Origin: Pseudomonas urmiensis
GTDB lineage: Bacteria > Pseudomonadota > Gammaproteobacteria > Pseudomonadales > Pseudomonadaceae
NCBI RefSeq assembly: GCF_014268815.2
Contig: NZ_JABWRE020000001.1
Coordinates: 3,539,001-3,603,000, forward strand
Direction of reading: 5' to 3'
DNA: 64,000 nt
This document shows, piece by piece, positions 36,570 to 47,769 of this stretch (position 1 is its first letter; each line of letters opens with the position of its first letter). The position numbers and the translations under genes were made by a program. The notes beneath the pieces are model-generated. The model did no database searches. It was not told the origin of the DNA and worked only from the letters and a program-made list of their open reading frames with translations.

Positions 36570-37559
36570 ATGCGCACTCTGTTGTTCAGCAGCCAGCACT
36601 ACGACCAGGAAAGCTTCACCCGCGCCAGCACCGACAACAACCTTGAACTGCACTTCCAGTCGGCCCGCCTGACCCTGGACACCGCCGCCTTGGCCAGCGG
36701 CTTCGAGGTGGTCTGCGCCTTCATCAACGACGAACTGGACCAGCCGGTGCTGGAGCGCCTGGCCGCCGGCGGCACGCGCCTGATCGCCCTGCGCTCGGCG
36801 GGCTACAACCACGTCGACCTGGCCGCCGCCAAACGCCTGGGGCTGACCGTGGTACGGGTGCCGGCCTACTCGCCGCATGCGGTGGCCGAGCACGCGGTGG
36901 CGCTGATCATGGCCCTCAACCGCCGCCTGCATCGCGCCTACAACCGCACCCGCGAAGGCGACTTCACCCTGCACGGGCTGACCGGCTTCGACCTGCATGG
37001 CAAAACCGTCGGGGTGGTCGGCACCGGCCAGATCGGCGTGGCCTTCGCCCGCATCATGGCCGGCTTTGGCTGCCAGCTGCTGGCCTACGACCCCTACCCC
37101 AACCCCGACATGCTGGCCTTGGGTGCACGCTACCTGGAGCTACCTGAGTTGCTGCGCCAGTCGCGGATCGTCAGCCTGCACTGCCCGCTGACCGAGCACA
37201 CCCGCCACCTGATCAACGCCCACAGCCTGGCAGCGCTGCAACCGGGCGCGATGTTGATCAATACCGGTCGCGGTGCGCTGGTCGACACCCCAGCCCTGAT
37301 CGATGCGCTCAAGAGCGGCCAACTCGGCTACCTGGGTTTGGACGTGTATGAAGAAGAAGCCCAGCTGTTCTTCGAGGACCGCTCCGACTTGCCCCTGCAA
37401 GATGATGTGCTGGCCCGGCTGCTGACCTTCCCCAACGTGATCATTACCGCCCACCAGGCGTTCCTGACCCGTGAGGCGCTGGATGCGATCGCTGCGACCA
37501 CCCTGGAAAATATCATCCGCTGGGTGGCAGGCAATCCGCAGAATCTGGTCGAGGGTTGA
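36570..37559 (+). CDS. ldhA: D-lactate dehydrogenase / D-2-hydroxyacid dehydrogenase
   Basis: A 329-residue NAD-dependent D-2-hydroxyacid dehydrogenase close to fermentative LdhA, reducing pyruvate to D-lactate. It has the nucleotide-binding VVGTGQIGVAFARI (about residues 148-161), the arginine in RSAGYNHVDL, and the catalytic histidine in ITAHQAFLT near residue 296. NTGRGALVDT is the second conserved block. It follows gacS on the same strand after a REP element. Confidence 0.92.
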   Translation: MRTLLFSSQHYDQESFTRASTDNNLELHFQSARLTLDTAALASGFEVVCAFINDELDQPVLERLAAGGTRLIALRSAGYNHVDLAAAKRLGLTVVRVPAYSPHAVAEHAVALIMALNRRLHRAYNRTREGDFTLHGLTGFDLHGKTVGVVGTGQIGVAFARIMAGFGCQLLAYDPYPNPDMLALGARYLELPELLRQSRIVSLHCPLTEHTRHLINAHSLAALQPGAMLINTGRGALVDTPALIDALKSGQLGYLGLDVYEEEAQLFFEDRSDLPLQDDVLARLLTFPNVIITAHQAFLTREALDAIAATTLENIIRWVAGNPQNLVEG

Positions 37560-37590
37560 TGCTAGGATACGCGGCATTTCTGGAGGACCC

Positions 37591-38028
37591 ATGGTCGAGC
37601 ACGATTTCCGCTACACCCTATTCAACCCGCAACACACCCTGATCGAATGCCGCGCGCTGGTGCCGGGTCGCTATCAGGTAACCGGCAATGGCGGTTCGAT
37701 CCAGAAGGACGACGTCCTGCTGGTCACCCTCAAAGGCAGCAAGGACTTGTCCATGCGCCTGACCGTGGAAAGCGTACGCCACCTGATCAACCCGCGCGGC
37801 CAGTGGGTCGCGGTGGCCAGCGGCCCGGCGTTCAAAGAGCTGGAGATCCTCAACTGGCAGGTCAAGTGCGACAGCTGCCAAGCCGTGCTCGACTTCGAGT
37901 TCGCCGTCGACGGCAAGCTGGGTAACAAGGCGCACAAGCCGGCCGCCAGTGTCCGCGTCGCTGAATTGGGCTGGATCAGCAAGGGTGACAAGCACCTGTG
38001 CCCACACTGCCAGGAGAGCGCTCAGTGA
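37591..38028 (+). CDS. Zinc-ribbon protein of unknown function
   Basis: A 145-residue soluble protein. Two cysteine pairs, CDSC (Cys93/96) and CPHC (Cys137/140), would form a zinc ribbon, and the first 85 residues look like a beta-rich domain. No signal peptide. The ATG at 37591 fits a GGAGG site just upstream (TCTGGAGGACCC). Its stop overlaps the GTG start of the META lipoprotein gene, so the two are coupled. I do not recognise a characterised homologue. Confidence 0.8.
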   Translation: MVEHDFRYTLFNPQHTLIECRALVPGRYQVTGNGGSIQKDDVLLVTLKGSKDLSMRLTVESVRHLINPRGQWVAVASGPAFKELEILNWQVKCDSCQAVLDFEFAVDGKLGNKAHKPAASVRVAELGWISKGDKHLCPHCQESAQ

Positions 38029-38429
38029 AAAACATGCTGACCGGCGTGCTGATTGCCACCGGCCTGCTGGGCTGCGCTGCGCAGCCGTCGAAGTTGCAAC
38101 AAGAGCAGAGCTATGTGCTTGAGTGGATTGGCGAACGCCCGCTGATCGATTACAGCCACCTGACCCTGACCTTGGCCGAAGACGGCCGCGCCTATGGCAA
38201 TGGCGGCTGCAACCACTGGTTTGCGCCGTATACGCTTGAGGGTGAGCGGATCAGCTTCGGCAAGGTCGGCAAGACCCGCAAGCTGTGCGCGCCGGCGTTG
38301 ATGGAGCAGGAGAAGCGTTTCCTCGAGGCGCTGGAGACGGTGCAGCGTTGGGATGTTTCGGCGATCGAACAGATTCGGTTCTGGCCGGCCCAAGGCAAAC
38401 CGTTGCGGTTCTGGCCTGAAGAAGGCTGA
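38025..38429 (+). CDS. META/HslJ-like domain lipoprotein
   Basis: A 134-residue lipoprotein. The start is GTG at 38025 (VKNMLTGVLIATGLLGC), with AGGAG nine bases upstream, and the lipobox is LLGC. The mature part has a META-domain signature (GRAYGNGGCNHWFAPYTLEGERISFGKVGKTRKLC). META proteins such as HslJ are linked to stress or novobiocin resistance in E. coli, but a function here is not established. Confidence 0.85.
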   Translation: MKNMLTGVLIATGLLGCAAQPSKLQQEQSYVLEWIGERPLIDYSHLTLTLAEDGRAYGNGGCNHWFAPYTLEGERISFGKVGKTRKLCAPALMEQEKRFLEALETVQRWDVSAIEQIRFWPAQGKPLRFWPEEG

Positions 38430-38587
38430 TCACCTCTGTTGGAGCCCCTCTGCGGCCCTTCGCGGCGGGTCAGCGCCCCGACAAGTTCGCTCCCACAGAG
38501 TGTGTACCGGGTACAAGCGCGGTCCCTGTGGGAGCGGGCTTGCCCGCGAAGGGCTGCAAAGCAGCCCCAGCTATCAAGTCAACATCA
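38430..38587. repeat. REP cluster between convergent genes
   Basis: Contains a degenerate REP (tail CGCTCCCACAGAG near 38490-38502), a full inverse REP at 38526-38550, and a hairpin GGGCTGC-AAA-GCAGCCC at 38551-38567 that lacks a U-tract. Confidence 0.75.
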
Positions 38588-39052
38588 TTAGGCGCCTTTG
38601 AGGGCCTTGATCTTCTCCTGCAGCCCTTCCAGGGTCTGCTCGCCCATCAGTTGCTCACGGACCTTGCCTTTGTCATCGATGATGTAGGTCACCGGCAACG
38701 CCTCGCTACGCGGCAGCTCATAACGCTCTGCCGGATCCTGGGCCAGTACCGTGAAGCCAATCCCGAGGGTCTCGGCAGCTTGCTTGAGGTCCTGCCCTTG
38801 CAGGCCATCGAAGTTCACCCCGACCACCTTGATGCCCTGGCTGTCCCACTGCTTGGCCGCAGCGTTCAACTCAGGGATTTCAGTACGGCACGGCCCGCAC
38901 CATTCGGCCCAGTAATTGAGCACCAGCCAGTGCCCCTCGATCTGTTCAGCCTTTACCGTATTGCCGTGCTGGTCCACGCCGTAGTCCGCACCGCAACCGC
39001 CGAGCAACAGGCTCGCAGTGATGGCCAGTGCAGCTGCCAAACGCTTTGCCAT
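38588..39052 (-). CDS. TlpA/ResA-like thioredoxin lipoprotein
   Basis: A 154-residue envelope-anchored thioredoxin-fold protein. The lipobox is LLGGC (Cys20) and the redox motif is WCGPC (Cys52/Cys55). LPVTYIIDDKGKV holds the cis-proline expected of the fold. It probably reduces disulfides in periplasmic targets such as apocytochromes. It is divergent from the arsC-like gene. Confidence 0.9.
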   Translation of the reverse strand: MAKRLAAALAITASLLLGGCGADYGVDQHGNTVKAEQIEGHWLVLNYWAEWCGPCRTEIPELNAAAKQWDSQGIKVVGVNFDGLQGQDLKQAAETLGIGFTVLAQDPAERYELPRSEALPVTYIIDDKGKVREQLMGEQTLEGLQEKIKALKGA

Positions 39053-39139
39053 GGGTCAATCCTTCTCGAAGTTTTCTAAACCTGTAATTCAGTCGCTGCG
39101 GTTAGAATAGCCGCCACACCCTGCTGGATGCGACCCGTC

Positions 39140-40501
<1,362 letters not shown>

Positions 40502-40529
40502 AACAAGCTATGTGGACTGCGTAGGCTAC

Positions 40530-40603
40530 GTGCGAGCGGGCTTGCCCCGCGATAGCGAGGCTGAGGCTGACATCGCTATCGCGGGGCAAGCCCGCTCCCA
40601 CGC
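40530..40603. repeat. REP pair, inverted
   Basis: GCGGGCTTGCCCCGCGATAGCG (inverse, from 40536) and CGCTATCGCGGGGCAAGCCC (from 40574) face each other. The second continues into a 15-bp tandem array. Confidence 0.9.
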
Positions 40604-40660
40604 AGTTCGCTCCCACGCAGCTCGCTCCCACGCAGTTCGCTTCCACGCAGTTCGCTCCCA
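40601..40660. repeat. Four tandem copies of a 15-bp REP-tail unit
   Basis: CGCAGTTCGCTCCCA recurs at 40601, 40616, 40631 and 40646 with one substitution in the second and third copies. The unit is an extension of the REP tail CGCTCCCACGCAG. Confidence 0.92.
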
Positions 40661-40661
40661 T

Positions 40662-40680
40662 GCCCCTTCCGACAAGGGGC
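40662..40680. other. GC-rich hairpin after the tandem array
   Basis: GCCCCTT, a 5-base loop and AAGGGGC. It lies between convergent genes and may help end transcription, though no U-tract follows. Confidence 0.4.
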
Positions 40681-40698
40681 CGCCGACGAGGGGCCGAA

Positions 40699-41370
40699 TC
40701 AGTGGTTGACTGTGTGCGCCAGCATCACCGAGAGCTGACACAGCGGCCGGCCACTCTCGGCATGCCACTGATTGAACAGCTCCTGCACCAACGCCCGATC
40801 GCGCTGGCTGGTCGGCGCCTTGTCGATGATCCCCTGGGCAATCAACGCCGCCGCCATGTCATCGGTTGGAATGAAGGTGTCCTTGCCGACCATGCGCAAG
40901 AAGCGCGGCGCCGACAGTCCACCGAGCTGGTTGCCATGCTTGGCCAGGTACTTCCACAAGCCCACGATATCGGTCACCGGCCAGTCGGCAATGAACGCAC
41001 CGAAACTGCCCTTTTGCTGCTCGATATCCAGAATCATCTGGGCATTGCGCGGCACGCTCTTGAGCTTGCCCAGGTGGCGGATGATCCGCTCATCCTGCAT
41101 CAGCCGCTCCAGATGCTCGGCGCCCATCAGCACCACTTTCTCAGGATCGAAACCGAAGAACACCTGCTCGAAGGCCGGCCACTTGGCGTCCACCAGGCTG
41201 TGCTTGAGGCCCGCGCGAAACACCCGCAGCGACAGGGTCGATAGGTAGCGGTCATCGCCGATATCGCGTAACTGCGCCGGGGTTTTCGGCCGCGGCAGGA
41301 AGGCTTCGAGGGCCTTGGCCGAGCCGAAGCGGTTCAGGCAGTACTCATGCAGCCACTGATAATCGCGCAT
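40699..41370 (-). CDS. DNA-3-methyladenine glycosylase I-like protein
   Basis: A 223-residue protein of the Tag (adenine glycosylase I) superfamily. Recognisable parts are LSLRVFRAGLKHSLVDAKWPAFEQVFFGFDPEKV and RIIRHLGKLKSVPRNAQMIL in the middle. The usual Tag N-terminus with a zinc-binding Cys and the RCxW motif is absent, so substrate or activity may differ from E. coli Tag. It begins just before the ttcA stop on the same strand. Confidence 0.75.
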   Translation of the reverse strand: MRDYQWLHEYCLNRFGSAKALEAFLPRPKTPAQLRDIGDDRYLSTLSLRVFRAGLKHSLVDAKWPAFEQVFFGFDPEKVVLMGAEHLERLMQDERIIRHLGKLKSVPRNAQMILDIEQQKGSFGAFIADWPVTDIVGLWKYLAKHGNQLGGLSAPRFLRMVGKDTFIPTDDMAAALIAQGIIDKAPTSQRDRALVQELFNQWHAESGRPLCQLSVMLAHTVNH

Positions 41371-41374
41371 GGGC

Positions 41375-42199
41375 TCAGATGTTCAGCACGTCAAGGAAGC
41401 GCGGCGCGGCGTTTTCGTCGATCTTCAGGCTGTTGAAGTCGAACAGGTTGCGGTCGGCCAACTGCGACGGGGCAACGTTCTGCATGGCGCGGAAGATGCT
41501 CTCGGTACGCCCCGGGTGCTTGCGCTCCCACTCCACCAGCATCTCCTTGACCACCTGGCGCTGCAGGTTTTCCTGCGAGCCGCAGAGGTTGCACGGGATG
41601 ATCGGGAACTCTTTCATGTCCGAGTAGGCCTGGATGTCCTTCTCGTGGCAGTAGGCCAGCGGGCGGATCACCACGTTACGGCCGTCATCGGCACGCAGCT
41701 TGGGCGGCATGCCCTTGAGCGCGCCGTTGAAGAACATGTTGAGGAAGAAGGTTTCGACGATGTCATCGCGGTGGTGACCGAGGGCCATCTTGGTCGCGCC
41801 GATCTCGTCGGCGAAGGTGTACAAGGTGCCACGGCGCAGGCGCGAGCACAGCGAGCAGGTCGTCTTGCCCTCGGGCACCAGCTCCTTGACCACCGAGTAG
41901 GTGTCCTTCTCGACGATGTGGTACTCGACCCCCAGTTCCTTGAGGTAGGCCGGCAACACATGCTCGGGGAAGCCTGGCTGCTTCTGGTCCATGTTCACCG
42001 CGACGATCTCGAACTTGATCGGCGCCACCTTCTGCAGGTGCAGCAGAACATCGAGCATGGTGTAGCTGTCCTTGCCGCCAGACAGGCAGACCATGACCTT
42101 GTCGCCATCCTCGATCATGTTGTAGTCGGTGATGGCTTCGCCGGCGAGACGACGCAGGCGTTTTTGCAGTTTGTTCTGGTTGACCGAGAGGGTGCCCAT
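41375..42199 (-). CDS. ttcA: tRNA 2-thiocytidine(32) synthetase
   Basis: TtcA thiolates C32 of certain tRNAs, using ATP and an oxygen-sensitive 4Fe-4S cluster. The 274-residue protein has the PP-loop [10 protein letters not shown] (about residues 40-49) and the cluster cysteines in [11 protein letters not shown] plus CNLCGS. The ATG at 42199 ([10 protein letters not shown]) is preferred over an in-frame codon nine residues upstream. Confidence 0.95.
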   Translation of the reverse strand: MGTLSVNQNKLQKRLRRLAGEAITDYNMIEDGDKVMVCLSGGKDSYTMLDVLLHLQKVAPIKFEIVAVNMDQKQPGFPEHVLPAYLKELGVEYHIVEKDTYSVVKELVPEGKTTCSLCSRLRRGTLYTFADEIGATKMALGHHRDDIVETFFLNMFFNGALKGMPPKLRADDGRNVVIRPLAYCHEKDIQAYSDMKEFPIIPCNLCGSQENLQRQVVKEMLVEWERKHPGRTESIFRAMQNVAPSQLADRNLFDFNSLKIDENAAPRFLDVLNI

Positions 42200-42483
42200 A
42201 GCGCTTGAATCCGCGAGGTGTGACAAAAGCCGGCTATTTTACGCACAAACCGCACGTGGGCGTAGGGCCTGGGCACAATTAACGGCCGTATTCCGATCAA
42301 AGACTGCAAGGGAATCAGCAAGCCGTTTAACAGCGCAATTTGCTCTAAAAAGCAGGTATTAAGCGGGGATCTGCTTCCTATACTGCGACATAAGGCCACA
42401 TTACCGCATGCATCGGTGCCTGGCCTCGGGCCGCAAGCGCTCCACTTGGGGGGCGTTTGGCAACGACGATAGGAGTGACCCGC
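42200..42483. promoter_or_regulatory. Divergent ttcA/Yip1 intergenic region
   Basis: A 284-bp gap. TATACT near 42378 is a -10 candidate for the Yip1 gene, with no convincing -35. No gene seen. Confidence 0.35.
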
Positions 42484-43083
42484 ATGATCCATCACGTTCT
42501 GGGGCTGTTTACCCATCCCGATCAGGAGTGGAAGGAGATTCGTGGCGAGGACGAAACCATCAGCCACATGTACCTGACCCACACGCTGATACTGGCGGCG
42601 ATCCCCGCGGTCTCGGCATTTATCGGCACTACCCAGGTGGGCTGGGTGATCGGTAATCGACCGGCAGTGATGCTGACCATGGAAAGCGCGCTGTGGATGA
42701 GCGTGATGTCCTACCTGGCCATGCTAGCCGGGGTGGCGGTGATGGGCGCCTTCATTCACTGGATGGCGCGCACCTACGATGCCACGCCGTCCATGGCCCA
42801 ATGCATCGCCTTTGCCACCTACACCGCCACCCCGCTGTTCATCGGCGGCCTGGCGGCGCTCTACCCACACCTATGGCTGGGCATGCTGGTCGGCACAGCG
42901 GCCATTTGCTACACGGTTTACCTGTTGTATGTGGGCTTGCCGACGTTCATGAACATCCCGTCAGATGAAGGCTTCCTGTTCTCCAGCTCGGTGCTGGCAG
43001 TGGGCCTGGTGGTGTTGGTGGCAATCATGGCCGCCACCGTGATCATCTGGGGCTTGGGCGTGGGGCCTGTGTATACCAACTAG
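42484..43083 (+). CDS. Yip1 family membrane protein
   Basis: A 199-residue protein beginning MIHHVLGLFTHPDQEWKEIR, which is the typical Yip1-domain start, followed by five membrane segments. The bacterial members have no settled function. AGGAG sits at 42470-42474. A hairpin terminator follows at 43115. Confidence 0.87.
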   Translation: MIHHVLGLFTHPDQEWKEIRGEDETISHMYLTHTLILAAIPAVSAFIGTTQVGWVIGNRPAVMLTMESALWMSVMSYLAMLAGVAVMGAFIHWMARTYDATPSMAQCIAFATYTATPLFIGGLAALYPHLWLGMLVGTAAICYTVYLLYVGLPTFMNIPSDEGFLFSSSVLAVGLVVLVAIMAATVIIWGLGVGPVYTN

Positions 43084-43114
43084 ATCCAAACCAACACTGG
43101 GGCATCAAGTCACG

Positions 43115-43135
43115 GGCCGCCGCAAGGCGGCCTTT
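43115..43135 (+). terminator. Intrinsic terminator of Yip1 gene
   Basis: GGCCGCC, loop GCAA and GGCGGCC followed by TTT. The stem is strong but the U-tract short. Confidence 0.65.
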
Positions 43136-43213
43136 GGCTGCCTGCTGACCGGTGGCTCGGCAGGCCAAAGGTGGTTACGGCATAATGCCCGGCTCAGGAG
43201 ACTATTCACCGCC

Positions 43214-43708
43214 ATGCCCGAGTTGCTCGAATCCCGCGTCGAAACCTGCTATCAGCAAGCCGAAGCCTTCTTCAAGCGCCCCTTTGCCCGCCCGCAGGTC
43301 AGCTTCAAGCTGCGCGGCCAGAAAGCCGGGGTTGCCCACCTGCATGAGAACCTGCTGCGCTTCAACCTGCAGCTGTATCGCGACAACCAGGAAGACTTCC
43401 TGCGCCAGACCGTGGCCCATGAAGTGGCCCACCTAGTGGCGCATCAGCTGTTTGGCGACAGCATCCAGCCGCATGGCGAGGAGTGGCAGCTGATCATGCG
43501 TGGGGTGTACGAGCTGCCGCCCAATCGCTGCCATAACTATGAAGTGAAGCGGCGCACGGCTACTCGCTACATCTATCAGTGCCCTTGCCCGCAGAGTGAT
43601 TTTCCGTTCAGTGCGCAGCGCCACAAGCTGGTGCGCCAGGGCCGGCGTTATCTGTGTCGGCGCTGCCGGCAGATTCTGGTGTACAGCGGCCAGACGCGCG
43701 TCGAATAG
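43214..43708 (+). CDS. sprT: SprT family zinc metalloprotease-like protein
   Basis: A 164-residue SprT-family protein. The HExxH zinc motif is HEVAHLVAH (around residue 77), and a C-terminal zinc ribbon has CPCP and CRRC. Related SPRTN proteins cleave DNA-protein crosslinks; the bacterial role is not well defined. It is followed by a REP pair. Confidence 0.9.
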   Translation: MPELLESRVETCYQQAEAFFKRPFARPQVSFKLRGQKAGVAHLHENLLRFNLQLYRDNQEDFLRQTVAHEVAHLVAHQLFGDSIQPHGEEWQLIMRGVYELPPNRCHNYEVKRRTATRYIYQCPCPQSDFPFSAQRHKLVRQGRRYLCRRCRQILVYSGQTRVE

Positions 43709-43714
43709 ACCACC

Positions 43715-43794
43715 GTTATCGCGGGGCAAGCCCGCTCCCACGCAGCATCTTGTGCCGCTCGTGCTGCGTGGGAGCGGGCTTGCCCCGCGATGAG
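43715..43794. repeat. REP pair, long inverted repeat
   Basis: ATCGCGGGGCAAGCCC followed by GCTCCCACGCAGCA, and its inverse from 43762, give near-perfect arms of about 30 bp around a 15-bp loop. Confidence 0.92.
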
Positions 43795-43823
43795 ACCGAC
43801 GCTGCATCACAAATCCCAGCGAT

Positions 43824-43850
43824 AAAAAAGGCGACCCGAAGGTCGCCTTT
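43824..43850 (-). terminator. Intrinsic terminator of dctA
   Basis: On the minus strand AAGGCGACC, loop TTCG and GGTCGCCTT are followed by a T-run. Confidence 0.93.
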
Positions 43851-43865
43851 GTGCTTACGCCTGAA

Positions 43866-45200
<1,335 letters not shown>

Positions 45201-45319
45201 TCAAGTGTGCCGGTTTCCACCCTTCCCAGGGCGGGGGCACCTGAATCGCTAACCCTCCTGCACCTGGAGGGATTTGTCGTTGTGTTCGAGCCGCCTGGGC
45301 AGGTCTCTGCCAAGTCAAT

Positions 45320-45335
45320 AGCAAGGGCGATGCCA
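45320..45335 (-). promoter_or_regulatory. Sigma54 (-24/-12) promoter of dctA
   Basis: On the minus strand TGGCATCGCCCTTGCT matches the sigma54 consensus (GG and GC separated by ten bases). It is about 130 bp upstream of the dctA ATG. Confidence 0.85.
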
Positions 45336-45414
45336 AAATGCCCGGATTGGGTGCAGGAGCCGGATTTGAAGGGTTCGCTCGCCCAATGAGGGGGCAATGG
45401 CGGGGGGAATCGCT

Positions 45415-45469
45415 GGCGGATTTCCGCCCGGTGGCGGGAATTGAACAGGGTCGATGGCGGGAATCCGCC
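45415..45469. promoter_or_regulatory. Tandem palindromes upstream of dctA, probable DctD sites
   Basis: GGCGGATTTCCGCC (45415-45428) and GGCGGGAATCCGCC (45456-45469) are two dyads 41 bp apart, about four helical turns. They sit 80-135 bp upstream of the sigma54 promoter, the usual place for an enhancer-binding protein such as DctD. The rest of the 391-bp gap 45189-45579 holds a REP pair and no gene. Confidence 0.7.
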
Positions 45470-45486
45470 CGGAGTGTGTCCTGCTG

Positions 45487-45564
45487 ACCTCATCGCGGGA
45501 CGAGCCCGCTCCTACAAGATTAGCGGTGACCTTGTAGGAGCGGGTTTGCCCCGCGATGAGGTCG
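45487..45564. repeat. REP pair, inverted
   Basis: CCTCATCGCGGGACGAGCCC and the inverse CGGGTTTGCCCCGCGATGAG, with CTCCTACAAG/CTTGTAGGAG extending the arms. It separates dctA regulation from phoQ. Confidence 0.9.
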
Positions 45565-45579
45565 GTACTGACGAAGCAC

Positions 45580-46926
45580 TCAATCGAGGTTGAAGATGAT
45601 CCGGAACGCCGCGCCGCCCAGTGGCGAATCATCCAGGCTTAGGTGCGCGTCATAGCTGTCGATGATGTCCTTGACCACCGCCAGGCCGATGCCCTGCCCC
45701 GGATGCTGGCGATCCAACCGCTCACCGCGCTGCAGAATCCGCTCGCGCTGATCCGCCGGCACCCCTGGCCCATCATCCTCGACGCACAACACCAGGTGGC
45801 CGGGCGTTTCCTGCAGGCTCACCCGCACCTGCCCCAGGCATAGCCGATAGGCATTCTCCAACAGGTTGCCAAGCAACTCGAGCAAAGCGCCCTGTTCCAT
45901 CGGCACTTGGGCGTGCTCTGGGACATCCACGTCGATGGCCACGCGCTTGTCGCGATAGACCTTGGCCAATGTGCTGCACAGGCTGTCGAGCAGCGGTTTG
46001 AGCTGCACCCGGTGGCGCACCAGGCCGCTCTTGCGCAAGCTGGCGCGCTGCAATTGATAGTCGATCTGCTGGCTCATGCGCTCGATCTGGCTCTGCAGCA
46101 CCCGCGCCTGCTCACGCTCGCCACTGCCCTGGCCCATGCTTTCGCCTACCCCTTGCAGCACTGCCAGCGGCGTTTTCAGGCTGTGCGCCAGGTCATCGAG
46201 CGAATCGCGGTAGCGCTGGCGCTGCTCGCGCTCGCTGTGCAGCAGGCGGTTGAGCGAGCCCGTCAGGCGCAGCAGCTCACGTGGGTGCTCGCGACTCAGG
46301 CCGTCGCGGGCGCCGGTTTCCACTTCGTCGAGCTCAAGGCTGAGCCTGCGCAACGAGCGCAGCCCCCAGGTCAGGCCGGCCCAGAGCAGCACCATCAGCG
46401 CCAGCAAGGCTGCGCCAAAGCCCAGATAGAGTTTCTCACGCAGGCCATTGATGGTGTCTTGGTACTCACGCACCGGCTGCAGGGCGACGATACTGTAGGC
46501 CGCGTTCTTGCCGCCGAGCAGCTTGACCTCGACGTCATAGACGAAGAACTCCTCACCGTCGTCCTGGCGGATGCGCGCGAACTCGTTGCCGCGCCCATCG
46601 TAGCGGGGGTGATAATTGATATTGCGGTCGGTGGTGGCCCGCGAGCGCCAAACTTGATTGCCCTGGCGATCGAAGATGTAGCCCATCAGGCCGGTATAAG
46701 GCAGGTTGTAGCGCTCATCCGGCAGCAGCTCGGGCATCTGCAATTGGCCATGCTCGATGCGCGCTGCGGAAATCAGCGTGGTGACGTCGGAGGCCAGGCG
46801 CTGCTCGATCGACTCTTGCAGCGCCATGCTGAAGGCTTTTTGCAGGGCCGGCAGCAGCGCCAACATAAACAGCAAGGCAAGCAGCGCCGCCGCCAGCATC
46901 AGGCGCACGCGCAGCGAGCGAATCAT
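45580..46926 (-). CDS. phoQ: Sensor histidine kinase PhoQ
   Basis: PhoQ responds to low Mg2+ and cationic peptides. The 448-residue protein has membrane segments at about 8-28 and 167-188, a periplasmic domain with acidic patches, the H-box DDLAHSLKTPLAV (His248), and an ATPase domain with ENAYRLCLG and QGIGLAVVKDI. The H-box with HSLKTPL is typical of PhoQ. It overlaps phoP by four bases and ends near a REP pair. Confidence 0.93.
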   Translation of the reverse strand: MIRSLRVRLMLAAALLALLFMLALLPALQKAFSMALQESIEQRLASDVTTLISAARIEHGQLQMPELLPDERYNLPYTGLMGYIFDRQGNQVWRSRATTDRNINYHPRYDGRGNEFARIRQDDGEEFFVYDVEVKLLGGKNAAYSIVALQPVREYQDTINGLREKLYLGFGAALLALMVLLWAGLTWGLRSLRRLSLELDEVETGARDGLSREHPRELLRLTGSLNRLLHSEREQRQRYRDSLDDLAHSLKTPLAVLQGVGESMGQGSGEREQARVLQSQIERMSQQIDYQLQRASLRKSGLVRHRVQLKPLLDSLCSTLAKVYRDKRVAIDVDVPEHAQVPMEQGALLELLGNLLENAYRLCLGQVRVSLQETPGHLVLCVEDDGPGVPADQRERILQRGERLDRQHPGQGIGLAVVKDIIDSYDAHLSLDDSPLGGAAFRIIFNLD

Positions 46927-47600
46927 CGGCAGCGCTCGGTGAACAGGTAACCCAGGCCGCGCACGGTGTCGATCGGCTTGAAGCCATGCTCACCTTCGAG
47001 CTTGCGGCGCAGACGGCCAACCAGCACTTCGATGACATTCGGATCACGCTCCTCGTCATCGGGATAGAGCTGCTCCATCAAGCGATCCTTGGCGACCACC
47101 TGCTGGTGATGACGCATGAGGTATTCCAGGATGCGGTATTCGTAGGCGGTCAGCGCCAGCGGCTGCTCGTCCAGGGTCGCCTGCTTGCGGTTGAGGTCGA
47201 GCACCAGCGGGCCGGCGGCAATGGTCGACTGGGTGAAACCACTGGAGCGGCGCAGCAGGGCATTGAGGCGGGCCTCCAGCTCTTCGAACTGGAAGGGCTT
47301 GACCACGTAGTCGTCGGCCCCGGCGGCCAGCCCCTCGACTTTGTCCTGCCAGTTGCCGCGCGCGGTAAGGATGAGGATCGGGAAGCTCTTGCCCTGGTTG
47401 CGCAACTGGCGGATCAGGTCCAGCCCACTCATGCCGGGCAAGCCCAGGTCGACCACTGCCAAGTCGAAGTGGTACTCCTCGACCTGATACAGGGCTTCCT
47501 CGGCGTTGGCGACCGCCTGGACCACATGGCCCGTTTCGCTCAGGCGCGTGAACAGGTGGTGACGCAGCAGCGCCTCGTCCTCGACCACCAGCAGTTTCAT
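46923..47600 (-). CDS. phoP: Response regulator PhoP
   Basis: A 225-residue OmpR-type regulator with phosphorylation site Asp51 in AVVDLGLPG and a winged helix ending TVRGLGYLF. It is predicted to bind the GTTCAG repeats upstream of oprH, the first gene of the unit. It overlaps phoQ (ATGA). Confidence 0.95.
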   Translation of the reverse strand: MKLLVVEDEALLRHHLFTRLSETGHVVQAVANAEEALYQVEEYHFDLAVVDLGLPGMSGLDLIRQLRNQGKSFPILILTARGNWQDKVEGLAAGADDYVVKPFQFEELEARLNALLRRSSGFTQSTIAAGPLVLDLNRKQATLDEQPLALTAYEYRILEYLMRHHQQVVAKDRLMEQLYPDDEERDPNVIEVLVGRLRRKLEGEHGFKPIDTVRGLGYLFTERCR

Positions 47601-47624
47601 GCAGCTCTCCTTCCTCTATTTACT

Positions 47625-47703
47625 GGCCTCATCGCGGGACGAGCCCGCTCCTAGCGCAACGGTGTGCGTCGATACCTGAGCGGGCTTGCCCCGCGATGAA
47701 GCC
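47625..47703. repeat. REP pair, inverted
   Basis: CCTCATCGCGGGACGAGCCC and the inverse CGGGCTTGCCCCGCGATGAA in the oprH-phoP gap. It lies inside the oprH-phoP-phoQ unit and could limit read-through. Confidence 0.87.
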
Positions 47704-47731
47704 GGAACTGACGAAAAGCATAACAGCGAAC

Positions 47732-47754
47732 CGGCCCCTTCAGCGGGCCGGTCC
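47732..47754 (-). terminator. Attenuating hairpin after oprH
   Basis: AACCGGCCCC and GCGGGCCGGTC pair around a short loop directly below the oprH stop codon. The downstream T content on the minus strand is modest, so partial termination before phoP is plausible. Confidence 0.55.
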
Positions 47755-47769
47755 GGCTTAGCCATCACC

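Noticed and set aside
40601..40660. CRISPR-like short repeats
   Set aside because: The 15-bp units are directly adjacent with no spacers, and derive from the REP tail.
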